A stretch of DNA of 8,235 nt from Burkholderiaceae bacterium (lineage in GTDB: Bacteria > Pseudomonadota > Gammaproteobacteria > Burkholderiales > Burkholderiaceae), in contig JASLEM010000276.1 of the NCBI GenBank assembly GCA_030151165.1, positions 1 through 8,235 of the forward strand. Direction: 5' to 3'. Each line of letters starts with the position of its first letter. The stretch's first letter is position 1. This document shows positions 1 through 5,931 of this stretch, piece by piece. The translations under genes were made by a program, and so were the position numbers. The notes beneath the pieces were generated by a model that had not been told where the DNA came from, did not search any database, and saw only the letters and a list, made by a program, of their open reading frames with translations.

Positions 1-1
1 C

Positions 2-589
2 GGCCAGGGGCGCGGCATGCACAGCTTCCTCTACATCTTCGTCGACACCTTCATCGGCGGCGGCCTCGTGATCGACAGCCACCTGCGCGCCGGCATCACC
101 GGCAACGCGGGCGCGATCGGGTCGATGCCGCTGGGCGTGGCCGCGGGCGACGGCAACGCGCGCGACGTCGTGCCGCAGCTGCTCAGCGTCGCCTCGCTGC
201 ACTCGCTCGAGCGCGCGTGGGCCGATGCCGGCCTGCCCGAGATCGACGCCGACTCGCCGCACGTGCTCGACGCGCCCTGGCGCGACGTCACGCAGGCCTG
301 GCTGCAGCGCGCGTCGCTCGCCATCGCGCAGACGATCAACTCCGCCGCGTGCCTGCTGGACATCGAGGGCGTGATCATCGACGGCACCGTCGCGCCGCGC
401 CTGCTCGCCGCGCTGATCGAGGCCGTGAACGACGCCGCGCGGCGCTACAACTGGGAGGGCGTCAACGCGCCCCACGTGCTGCCCGGCGCGATCGGCCCGG
501 ACGCCGCGGCCCTCGGCGGCGCCCTGCTGCCGCTGCACGCGAACTACGCGCCGGATCGCGACCTGTTCCTCAAGGGCCTTGCGGCCTGA
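2..589 (+). CDS. ROK-family protein, probable transcriptional regulator (partial, 5' end missing)
   Basis: This is the C-terminal 195 residues of a ROK-family (repressor/ORF/kinase) protein; the reading frame is open from the window edge, so the ATG at 17 is internal. What is seen: a glycine-rich segment (FIGGGLVID) followed by GNAGAIGS (positions 101-124), which matches the sugar-kinase/actin-fold phosphate loop of ROK proteins, and a C-terminal GPDAAALGGALL stretch (about 506-532) typical of the family's last glycine motif. In ROK sugar kinases the segment usually reads GNAGEIGH, with Glu and His contacting the sugar and a CxCG zinc motif following. Here Ala and Ser replace those two residues and no cysteine cluster is present. 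This favours a ROK transcriptional regulator with a winged helix in the missing N-terminal part, acting on sugar uptake or catabolism genes upstream. A kinase with different specificity remains possible. Its TGA is directly followed by the stop codon of the convergent gene. Confidence 0.85.
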   Translation, partial: GQGRGMHSFLYIFVDTFIGGGLVIDSHLRAGITGNAGAIGSMPLGVAAGDGNARDVVPQLLSVASLHSLERAWADAGLPEIDADSPHVLDAPWRDVTQAWLQRASLAIAQTINSAACLLDIEGVIIDGTVAPRLLAALIEAVNDAARRYNWEGVNAPHVLPGAIGPDAAALGGALLPLHANYAPDRDLFLKGLAA

Positions 590-597
590 TCAGCCGC
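581..597. repeat. Short inverted repeat across the abutting stop codons
   Basis: Arms GCGGC (581-585) and GCCGC (593-597) flank TGATCA (587-592), which is itself palindromic and contains the stop codons of both convergent genes. The stem is short and no T-run follows on either strand, so it is at best a weak bidirectional terminator. The arms may simply reflect GC-rich coding sequence. Confidence 0.3.
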
Positions 598-1438
598 GGC
601 GGCGCCGCGCCGCCAGCAGGCCCGCGACGCCGAGGCCGAACAGCGCGGCCATCGACGGCTCGGGCACCGCCGGCGCGGTCGCGGCCGGGGTCAGGTCGGC
701 GGTGTCGTCCCAGCCGGTGACCAGGGTGTGCGAGGCGTTGACGACCGTGCCGTTGGGCGCGGGCGCCTGCAGGCCGACGTAGACCCAGACGACCTCGCCG
801 GGATTCAGCGTCACGCTGACGCCAATGTGCGCCATGCCGTCCGAGGTCGACTGGCTGTCGATGAACTCGCTGTCGCCGAGGTCGACGTATCCTGGCAGGT
901 CATGGCCGACGATGGCATCGAAGTTGGACTCGGCGGTGTTGCCCGCATCGATCGTCGACGCCGTCGACGTGAAGACGTCGATGTCCGCGTAGACCCCGGC
1001 GCCGATCTGGGGATTGAAGGTGCCGACGATGGACTGGGAATACGTCAGCGTGCCGCCGAAGAAGCGCGTGGTGGCCGTGGCGCCGTCGTAGGTGTAGCGC
1101 TGCAAGGCGAAGGAGTTGGTGTTCATCCGCGCGCCGGCCTCGCTCGAGGCGCTGGCGTGCAGGATCGGCGCGCCGATCTGCCCCGACAGGCTCACGCTGC
1201 CGGAGGCCGTGCCGTAGCCGGGCACGGCGATGGACGCGGTCGACATGAAGCCGCCGGGGGTGCCGCCGTAGACCTGCGCGACAGGCGCCGAATTGTCATC
1301 GCAGTCCGTCGCCCCGGCGATGCAGTTGCGCGCGCTGACTGCCTCGGTCGTGCCGGCACTGATCTGCACGGCCTGCGAGGCCAGTGGAACGGCGAGCGCC
1401 ATCGTCGCCATCGATCGAACGAATCGGTTCGTCATCAT
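590..1438 (-). CDS. PEP-CTERM sorting domain-containing exported protein
   Basis: A secreted protein of 282 residues, expected to be processed at its C terminus by an exosortase (EpsH/XrtA family) and delivered to the cell surface or extracellular matrix. The N terminus is a signal peptide: MMTNRFVRS, a hydrophobic stretch, then PLASQA with likely cleavage near residue 23. The C terminus carries the full sorting signal: VPEPS at residues 258-262, a hydrophobic helix (about 264-277) and a final RRRRG. The middle is Ser/Thr/Gly/Ala-rich, without a recognised catalytic domain, and has two cysteines (39 and 46) near the mature N terminus that could form a disulphide. The frame is open upstream to 1570, but the start at 1438 is preferred because AAGGGGAA lies 7 bases before it and the signal peptide begins there. 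Function beyond surface localisation is unknown. No exosortase or exopolysaccharide gene is in view. Two ATGs stand in tandem; the second (1435) is a possible alternative start. Confidence 0.9.
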   Translation of the reverse strand: MMTNRFVRSMATMALAVPLASQAVQISAGTTEAVSARNCIAGATDCDDNSAPVAQVYGGTPGGFMSTASIAVPGYGTASGSVSLSGQIGAPILHASASSEAGARMNTNSFALQRYTYDGATATTRFFGGTLTYSQSIVGTFNPQIGAGVYADIDVFTSTASTIDAGNTAESNFDAIVGHDLPGYVDLGDSEFIDSQSTSDGMAHIGVSVTLNPGEVVWVYVGLQAPAPNGTVVNASHTLVTGWDDTADLTPAATAPAVPEPSMAALFGLGVAGLLAARRRRG

Positions 1439-1443
1439 CCGGA

Positions 1444-1451
1444 TTCCCCTT
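1444..1451 (-). promoter_or_regulatory. Ribosome binding site of the PEP-CTERM gene
   Basis: On the minus strand the sequence reads AAGGGGAA. The AGGGG core (1446-1450) is 7 bases before the first of two tandem ATGs and 10 before the second. This decides the start at 1438 over the upstream in-frame start at 1570. Confidence 0.65.
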
Positions 1452-1480
1452 GTTGGTTCGTGGTGGCACCGACTCGCCCG

Positions 1481-1493
1481 AATCGGATCGATT
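1481..1493. promoter_or_regulatory. Candidate operator palindrome
   Basis: Perfect arms AATCG and CGATT are separated by GAT, about 43 bases upstream of the PEP-CTERM start. It shares the CGATC/GATCG core with the second palindrome at 1642-1658. The size suits a dimeric regulator, but this is inference; CGATCG-type strings are common by chance in GC-rich DNA. Confidence 0.2.
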
Positions 1494-1641
1494 GGCTGGC
1501 CGCGGCCCTCGCTTTGATGGACCGATGTCGACCGGACCGCCATCCTGAAGGGTTGCCACCGCAAAGACATCCCCAGGTTGAATGAGACGCGCGCTTGACG
1601 AACGCGTTTCGGCTTGTTGCAGATTCAGGGTTTTCCGCCAA

Positions 1642-1658
1642 CCGATCGACTTGATCGG
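1642..1658. promoter_or_regulatory. Candidate operator or leader hairpin upstream of the HD-GYP gene
   Basis: Perfect 6-base arms CCGATC and GATCGG flank GACTT. It lies 48 bases before the HD-GYP start, so it could be a protein-binding dyad in the promoter or a small hairpin in the 5' leader. It is followed by the palindrome CGGCCGGCCG (1664-1673). No T-run follows, so it is not a terminator. Confidence 0.25.
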
Positions 1659-1694
1659 ACGCCCGGCCGGCCGAAGAGCTCTGCAACGATGCTC

Positions 1695-1699
1695 AGGGA
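1695..1699 (+). promoter_or_regulatory. Ribosome binding site of the HD-GYP gene
   Basis: AGGGA stands 7 bases before the ATG at 1707. It supports that start over an in-frame TTG at 1614 and an ATG at 1689, neither of which has as good a site. Confidence 0.6.
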
Positions 1700-1706
1700 A
1701 CCCCAC

Positions 1707-2975
1707 ATGTCGCCCTCGTCCTTGCTCAAGACCGGGAACGCGTTCGGCAGCGTCAACCCGCACGCGCTGGCCACGATCATGGAGGCGAGCGAGACCAAGC
1801 GGATCATCGCGGCCACCGACATCTTCGACCTGCAGGGCACCAAGCTGTGGGCGCGCGACCAGCCGGTGTCGACATCGCTACAGCGCAAGCTGCTCGATCG
1901 CCAGCTGAAGCGGCCGCTCGAGAGCTGCCTCGTCGCCGAGGACGGCGTGACCGCGGCGACGCTCGTGCGCGCGCTGCAGACGCTGCTGCTGTGCGACTCG
2001 CCGCTCGCACCGGTGCTGCGCGCGAACGGCGCGCGCATCGTCAAGGAAGCCGCCTACCTGCCGCTGCACCCTGTCGTGCAGTTGCTGCTGACCGCGGCGG
2101 AGAGCGCGCGGCCCGCGAGCTTCGACCACGCCGTGATGGCGATGGCGCTGAACGGCGCGCTGGTCGCGGGCAGCGGCGGCGACACCGCGGCCATCCGGCT
2201 GTCGATGCTGGCGGGGCTGCTGCACGACCTCGGCGAGATGTACATCGACCCGCTGCACGGCGAGGCCGAGGCCGACCGCGATTTGGACGTCGTCAGCTAC
2301 CGCCAGCTCGTCGTGCACCCGCACGTCGGCGCGCTGCTGCTGTCGCAGCTCACCGACTACCCGGTCGCCCTCGCGCGCGCGGTGGGCGAGCACCACGAGC
2401 ACATGGACGGCTCGGGCTACCCGCACGGGTTGCGCGGCGAGCAGATGTCGCCGATGGGGCGGCTGCTCGCGGTGACCGAGGCGTCGCTCAACGCGGTGCG
2501 CAGCCCGTTCGACACGCTGCTGCGCGCGAGCGTCGCGCTGCGCGCGGTGCCGGGGGAGTTCGACCTGCACTGGGTCGGCCGCATCACGCAGACGGCGTCC
2601 GCGCAGCCGGCCGACGCCGCCGCGATGGAGGCCGCGGATATCCAGAGCCGGCTCACCGCGCTCGGCGACGTGCTGACGGCCGCGGAATTCAACGTCGACG
2701 CCCTCGCCGCGCGCGCCGAGCTGCCGGCGATGAAGCAGGCGCTCGACCTCGCGCGCTTCCTGATCGGCCGGCTGCGCATCGGCTGGAACGAGAGCGGCAT
2801 GTGGAACCCGCGCGCGCTCGTGAGCCGGGATGCCGCCGAGGTCGAGGCCGTCGAGGACGAGCTCTACTTCCGCCTGCGCGGCGTGCAGCGCGCGACGCTG
2901 CTGGCCGCCGGCACGCTGCCGCCCGCGGAACGCGCGGCGTTGACGTCGCTGTGCGATTCGCTCGCGATGGGCTGA
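1707..2975 (+). CDS. HD-GYP-type (HD domain) cyclic-di-GMP phosphodiesterase-like protein
   Basis: A 422-residue cytoplasmic protein with no signal peptide or membrane segment. The centre (about residues 140-265) is an HD-GYP domain, a family that hydrolyses cyclic di-GMP at a two- or three-metal site. Visible ligand positions are H141, the H173-D174 dyad (LLHDLGE), H204 (VHPHVG), H229-H230 and the signature HHExxDGSGYP, with D234 and GYP at 237-239. Two usual residues differ: the Lys of HDxGK is Glu177, and the last metal Asp of the VAD motif is Glu258 (AVTEA), and the usual DALTxxRPYR follow-up is absent. It may therefore have altered metal use, low activity or a binding role. The N-terminal 100 residues include an FDLQGTKLWARDQPVS segment seen in related beta-proteobacterial HD-GYP proteins. 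The C-terminal 150 residues are helical-looking and unrecognised. No GGDEF or receiver domain is attached. The stop is 7 bases from the convergent araC-type gene. Confidence 0.85.
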   Translation: MSPSSLLKTGNAFGSVNPHALATIMEASETKRIIAATDIFDLQGTKLWARDQPVSTSLQRKLLDRQLKRPLESCLVAEDGVTAATLVRALQTLLLCDSPLAPVLRANGARIVKEAAYLPLHPVVQLLLTAAESARPASFDHAVMAMALNGALVAGSGGDTAAIRLSMLAGLLHDLGEMYIDPLHGEAEADRDLDVVSYRQLVVHPHVGALLLSQLTDYPVALARAVGEHHEHMDGSGYPHGLRGEQMSPMGRLLAVTEASLNAVRSPFDTLLRASVALRAVPGEFDLHWVGRITQTASAQPADAAAMEAADIQSRLTALGDVLTAAEFNVDALAARAELPAMKQALDLARFLIGRLRIGWNESGMWNPRALVSRDAAEVEAVEDELYFRLRGVQRATLLAAGTLPPAERAALTSLCDSLAMG

Positions 2976-2982
2976 CGCGCGC

Positions 2983-3801
2983 TCAGCCCGCCGCCGGCGC
3001 CGTGGCCGCGGCGAAGCGCGCCGGCGTCTGGCCGATGAAGCGGCGGAACAGCGCGATGAAGCCGCTGACGCTGTCGTAGCCCAGCGTCAGCGAGACGCTC
3101 GTCACCGACTCGCCCTCGTTCAGCAGCGAGAGCGCGCGCTGCAGCCGCGCGACCTGGCGCCACTCGACGACCGACATGCCGGTCTCCTCGCGGAAACGGC
3201 GCGTGATCGTGCGGCGCGACATGCCGAGCCGCGCGCTCCAGTCGTCGAGCGAGGTCTCGTCCGCCGGATCGTCGACGATCGCCGACGCCAGCCGCACCAG
3301 CTGGCGATCGGCGGGCATCGCGAGCCGCAGCGGCTCGGGCGCGGCCGTGCGCACCTCGTCGAGCAGCACGCCGAGCAGGCGCTGCTGCGGCGCGGTCAAC
3401 GCCCGCTGCCGCGGCCAGGCGCGCATGCGCAGCAGCAGCGAGGGCACCATGTCGCCCGTCGCGAGCACCACCGGCTCGGCCGGCAGCGACGCGCACATCG
3501 CCGGCACGAGGTACATCGCGTAGCCGACCTCCTCGCCCGGCGCATGGCGCGCGCGGCCCAGCACGGTCGCGCCGTGCGGCAGGCCGGGCGGGATCCAGCC
3601 CATGCGACCGGGCGGCATCACGATGTGTCCGAACGCGGTACGCACCGCGATCAGGCCGCGCGTCGCGACATAGAGCTGCCCTTCCGGATGCGTGTGCATC
3701 GCCTTGCCCGCGCCGGCCTCGGCCGTCTGCACGGCCAGCAGCACCGGCGCATCGCCGGTCAGGCGACGCTCGTGGAACGGCGTTGGCAAGGGAGTGGTCA
3801 T
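2983..3801 (-). CDS. AraC-family transcriptional regulator with N-terminal cupin domain
   Basis: A 272-residue cytoplasmic DNA-binding regulator. The N-terminal part (about 20-85) is a cupin-type sensor: HTHPEGQLYV (36-45), then PPGRMGWIPPGLPHGA (63-78), the pattern of AraC-like ligand domains. The C-terminal part (about 165-265) is the two-HTH AraC DNA-binding domain: a first helix-turn-helix in LDDWSARLGMSRRTITRRFREETG (185-208) and the conserved second one in VTSVSLTLGYDSVSGFIALFRRFIGQTPARF (233-263). Architecture and length resemble the NimR/YeaM group of AraC regulators, but the effector cannot be told. The frame is open far upstream, antisense to the next gene; the ATG at 3801 is chosen because the cupin follows within 20 residues and it leaves a normal 88-bp divergent spacer. 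Its ribosome site is weak. It probably controls the divergent phosphatase-like gene and itself. Confidence 0.92.
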   Translation of the reverse strand: MTTPLPTPFHERRLTGDAPVLLAVQTAEAGAGKAMHTHPEGQLYVATRGLIAVRTAFGHIVMPPGRMGWIPPGLPHGATVLGRARHAPGEEVGYAMYLVPAMCASLPAEPVVLATGDMVPSLLLRMRAWPRQRALTAPQQRLLGVLLDEVRTAAPEPLRLAMPADRQLVRLASAIVDDPADETSLDDWSARLGMSRRTITRRFREETGMSVVEWRQVARLQRALSLLNEGESVTSVSLTLGYDSVSGFIALFRRFIGQTPARFAAATAPAAG

Positions 3802-3889
3802 TGGCCCGATCGCACTATCGATTGACGTCGGCACGTTAGCAGAAGCGGCCCCGCCCCGGCACGATGAAGCCATCAACCCAGGAGCCCTC
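3802..3889. promoter_or_regulatory. Divergent promoter region of the AraC regulator and the phosphatase-like gene
   Basis: This 88-bp spacer between divergent starts must contain both promoters and, by analogy with other AraC systems, the regulator's binding sites. A TTGACG (3822-3827) on the + strand is a possible -35 element but has no good -10 partner at normal spacing. On the minus strand TGCTAACGT (complement of 3832-3840) resembles an extended -10 box, again without a clear -35. The promoters are therefore not assigned. Confidence 0.45.
3880..3884 (+). promoter_or_regulatory. Ribosome binding site of the phosphatase-like gene
   Basis: AGGAG lies 5 bases before the ATG at 3890. It fixes this start; the frame is open further upstream into the convergent-strand regulator gene but has no comparable site there. 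Confidence 0.7.
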
Positions 3890-4723
3890 ATGCACGCCAT
3901 CACCGACATCGCCAACGCCAACGCCAACGCCACCAGCATCGACAGCGCCTTCGTGCTCGACCACGTCCGGGCCGTCGGCACCGCGTTGAAGACGCGCTTC
4001 GAGACGCTCTCGCCGGTGATCGAGCGCGACGCGATGATGGCCGCGTTCCGCGCCATCGACGGCGAGGCCAACGCCACGCTGCGCGACGCGCTGGCCGCGC
4101 GCTGGCCCGACATCGCGTGGCTCGCCGACGAGTTCGACGGCGACGAAGGCGACGCGCGCGCCCGCGACGGCGCATTCTGGGCCTGCGACGCGATCGACGG
4201 CGCGGTGCAGTACCTGCGCGGCATCCCGCAGTGGTGCGTCTCGCTGGCGCTCGTGCGCGGCGGCCGGCCCGTGTTCGCGGTGCTGTACGACGCGATGCAC
4301 GACGAGCTGTTCCACGCCGAAGCCGGCGTCGGCGCCTTCCTGAACGGGCAGCCGATCCGCGTCAACGCGAAGTCCACGCACCGCGACGCCTTCCTCGCGA
4401 CGAGCCAGCCGCCGTTCGTCGGCGCCGCCGACATCGGCCGCGCGGCGCGATCGCTCGAACGCGTGCTGCCGCAGGCGGGCGTGGTGCGCAACTTCGGCCC
4501 CACGTCGCTGCAGATCGCCTGGGTCGCCTGCGGCCGGCTCGACGCGTTCTGGGAACATGGCGAGGACACCTTCAACTGCCTCGGCGCGGCGCTGATGGTG
4601 CGCGAGGCCGGCGGCGTCGTCACCGACCTCGACGGCGTCGACTGGCGCCTGCGCAGCGCCAGCATCGTCGCCGGGCCTGCCGGCGTCAACGCCTCGCTGC
4701 GCAAGTGCCTCGCGGGCGTCTGA
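3890..4723 (+). CDS. Inositol monophosphatase-family protein with altered active-site motifs
   Basis: A 277-residue cytoplasmic protein of the Mg-dependent inositol monophosphatase fold (IMPase/HisN/SuhB/CysQ superfamily). The family motifs can be placed: the metal-binding GEES position reads ADEF (residues 79-82), DPxDGTxN reads DAIDGAVQY (100-108), and the C-terminal WDxAA...EAGG reads FNCLGAALMVREAGG (228-242). The two Asp of motif 1 (D100, D103) are kept. The Thr that activates water in classical IMPases is Ala105, the first Glu is Asp80, and the Asp of WDxAA is Asn229. These changes could mean a different substrate, weak catalysis or a non-enzymatic role. The sequence otherwise looks intact and well conserved in pattern (FYDAMHDELFHAEAGVGAFLNGQPI-like core), so it is not a decaying gene. 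It is divergent from the AraC regulator that probably controls it. Histidinol phosphatase or another sugar-phosphate activity cannot be excluded. Confidence 0.85.
   Translation: MHAITDIANANANATSIDSAFVLDHVRAVGTALKTRFETLSPVIERDAMMAAFRAIDGEANATLRDALAARWPDIAWLADEFDGDEGDARARDGAFWACDAIDGAVQYLRGIPQWCVSLALVRGGRPVFAVLYDAMHDELFHAEAGVGAFLNGQPIRVNAKSTHRDAFLATSQPPFVGAADIGRAARSLERVLPQAGVVRNFGPTSLQIAWVACGRLDAFWEHGEDTFNCLGAALMVREAGGVVTDLDGVDWRLRSASIVAGPAGVNASLRKCLAGV
3911..3928 (+). repeat. Tandem GCCAAC hexamer (three perfect copies)
   Basis: Three perfect GCCAAC copies, followed by the near-copy GCCACC, encode Ala-Asn repeats at residues 8-13 of the phosphatase-like protein. A six-base unit keeps the frame, so copy-number change would alter only the length of a probably disordered N-terminal tail. 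Confidence 0.7.
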
Positions 4724-4734
4724 CCGTCTTTCGG

Positions 4735-5931
4735 CTAACTGGCCTCTGCGCCGGACGTCGGCAGCGCCACGGTGAAGGTCGAGCCTTCGCCCAGCGTGCT
4801 GTCGACGCTGATCGTGCCGCCGTGGGCCTCGACCAGCTGCTTGGTGATGTAGAGCCCGAGCCCGAGCCCCGGCGTGCGCATGCGGTCGCCGACGCGCACG
4901 AACTGCTCGAACACGCGGCCGCGATCCTCCGGCGCGATGCCGACGCCGTGGTCGCTGACGCGGATCGCCGCGGCGCCGGGCAGCTGCTGCAGGTCGACCG
5001 ACACCGGCTTGCCGCCGCCGTAGCGCAGCGCGTTGGTGAGCAGGTTGACGACGACCTGCTCGAGGCGGAACTCGTCCCACTCGCCGCTGATCTCGGCGCA
5101 GTCGGCGGCGAGCGTGATCTGCACGTCGCTGCGCGTGGCCTGCACCTCGGCGACCACGCGCCGCAGCATGCCGGTCAGGTCGCAGCGGCCGCGCCGGATC
5201 GAGAGCTTGCCGTGCTGGATCTGCGAGACGTCGAGCATGTCGTCGATCAGGCGCGTGAGGCTGCGCACCTGGCGCTGGTCGCGCTCGAACATCTTGGTGA
5301 GGTTGGGCGTCGCGAAGAAGGCCTGGTTGTCGGCCGCGACCTGGTGCTGGCGCACGCGCACCTCCATCGCGAGCACGCTGAGCGGCGTGCGCAGCTCGTG
5401 CACGACCATCGACATGAACTCGTCGCGCATCTGCACGGCGCGCTTGAGGTCGACCTGCGCGGTCTGCAGCTCGGCGACGAGCGCCTGCTGCAGGCGGCGC
5501 GATTCCTCGAGCGCGACCAGCTGGCGGCGCAGCTCGGTGCGCTGGCGGAAGAGGTCGACGAAGACCTGCACCTTGCTCTTGACGGCGTAGGCGTCGAGCG
5601 GTTTGTAGAGGAAGTCGACGGCGCCGTTCTCGTAGCCCTTGAACGCGTAGTCCAGCTCCTTGCCCGCGGCGCTGACGAACACGATCGGCAGGTGCTTGGT
5701 GCGCGCCATGCCGCGGATCAGCTCGGCGAGCTCGAAGCCGTTCATGCCGGGCATCTGGACGTCGAGGATCGCGAGCGCGAACTCGTGCTCCAGCAGCAGC
5801 GCGAGCGCCTCCTCGCCGGACGAGGCCTGGTGGATGCTGTAGCCGTCGTCGCGGATCGAGGCTTCGAGCGCGAGCAGGTTTTCGGGCAGGTCGTCGACGA
5901 TCAACAACTTGATGCCGGGATCTATCGTCAT
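4735..5931 (-). CDS. Receiver-histidine kinase (REC-HisKA-HATPase)
   Basis: A soluble 398-residue kinase with no membrane segment. An N-terminal receiver domain (about 7-125) has the acidic pair D13-D14, phospho-acceptor D57 (ILDVQMPGMNG), S87 and K110 (YKP). A coiled-coil-like linker (about 128-170, rich in Leu, Gln, Glu, Arg) leads to a HisKA dimerisation domain with phospho-accepting H178 (MVVHELRTPL). The ATPase domain follows with N296/N300 (NLLTNALRYG), G1 (SDHGVGI, 326-332), the F box near 341 and G2 (GLGLGL, 355-360). All residues needed for autophosphorylation are present. Because the receiver comes first, it is probably switched by phosphotransfer from another kinase, the obvious candidate being the large hybrid kinase at the start of the operon. 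It is the last gene of the cluster; its ATG overlaps the cheB TGA by four bases (ATGA). It ends with TAG, 11 bases from the convergent phosphatase-like gene. Confidence 0.95.
   Translation of the reverse strand: MTIDPGIKLLIVDDLPENLLALEASIRDDGYSIHQASSGEEALALLLEHEFALAILDVQMPGMNGFELAELIRGMARTKHLPIVFVSAAGKELDYAFKGYENGAVDFLYKPLDAYAVKSKVQVFVDLFRQRTELRRQLVALEESRRLQQALVAELQTAQVDLKRAVQMRDEFMSMVVHELRTPLSVLAMEVRVRQHQVAADNQAFFATPNLTKMFERDQRQVRSLTRLIDDMLDVSQIQHGKLSIRRGRCDLTGMLRRVVAEVQATRSDVQITLAADCAEISGEWDEFRLEQVVVNLLTNALRYGGGKPVSVDLQQLPGAAAIRVSDHGVGIAPEDRGRVFEQFVRVGDRMRTPGLGLGLYITKQLVEAHGGTISVDSTLGEGSTFTVALPTSGAEAS

Larger units (their letters stand above)
1439..1706. other. Divergent intergenic region between the PEP-CTERM and HD-GYP genes
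   Basis: This 268-bp region must hold the promoters of both divergent genes. Open frames crossing it lack ribosome sites and recognisable protein content. It is more A/T-containing than the surrounding genes and carries several short palindromes: AATCG-GAT-CGATT (1481-1493), GGCCGCGGCC (1498-1507), CCGATC-GACTT-GATCGG (1642-1658) and CGGCCGGCCG (1664-1673). A TTGACG (1595-1600) resembles a sigma-70 -35 box on the + strand, but no convincing -10 box is found 16-18 bases downstream, so no promoter is called. Confidence 0.6.

Noticed and set aside
1461..1478. TGGCAC on the + strand as a possible sigma-54 -24 box
   Set aside because: The required TTGC -12 element is absent at the correct spacing.
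1439..1570. 44-residue N-terminal extension of the PEP-CTERM protein
   Set aside because: It would bury the signal peptide, and the ATG at 1438 has a good ribosome site.
1614..1706. 31-residue extension of the HD-GYP protein from a TTG start
   Set aside because: Uncommon start codon, no ribosome site, and overlaps the promoter region; AGGGA before 1707 is better.
3802..4704. Upstream extension of the AraC reading frame, open for about 300 codons antisense to the phosphatase-like gene
   Set aside because: The extension is Ser/Arg/Ala-rich without domains and mirrors a well-supported gene on the other strand; open antisense frames are expected in such GC-rich DNA. AraC proteins of this type start just before the cupin.
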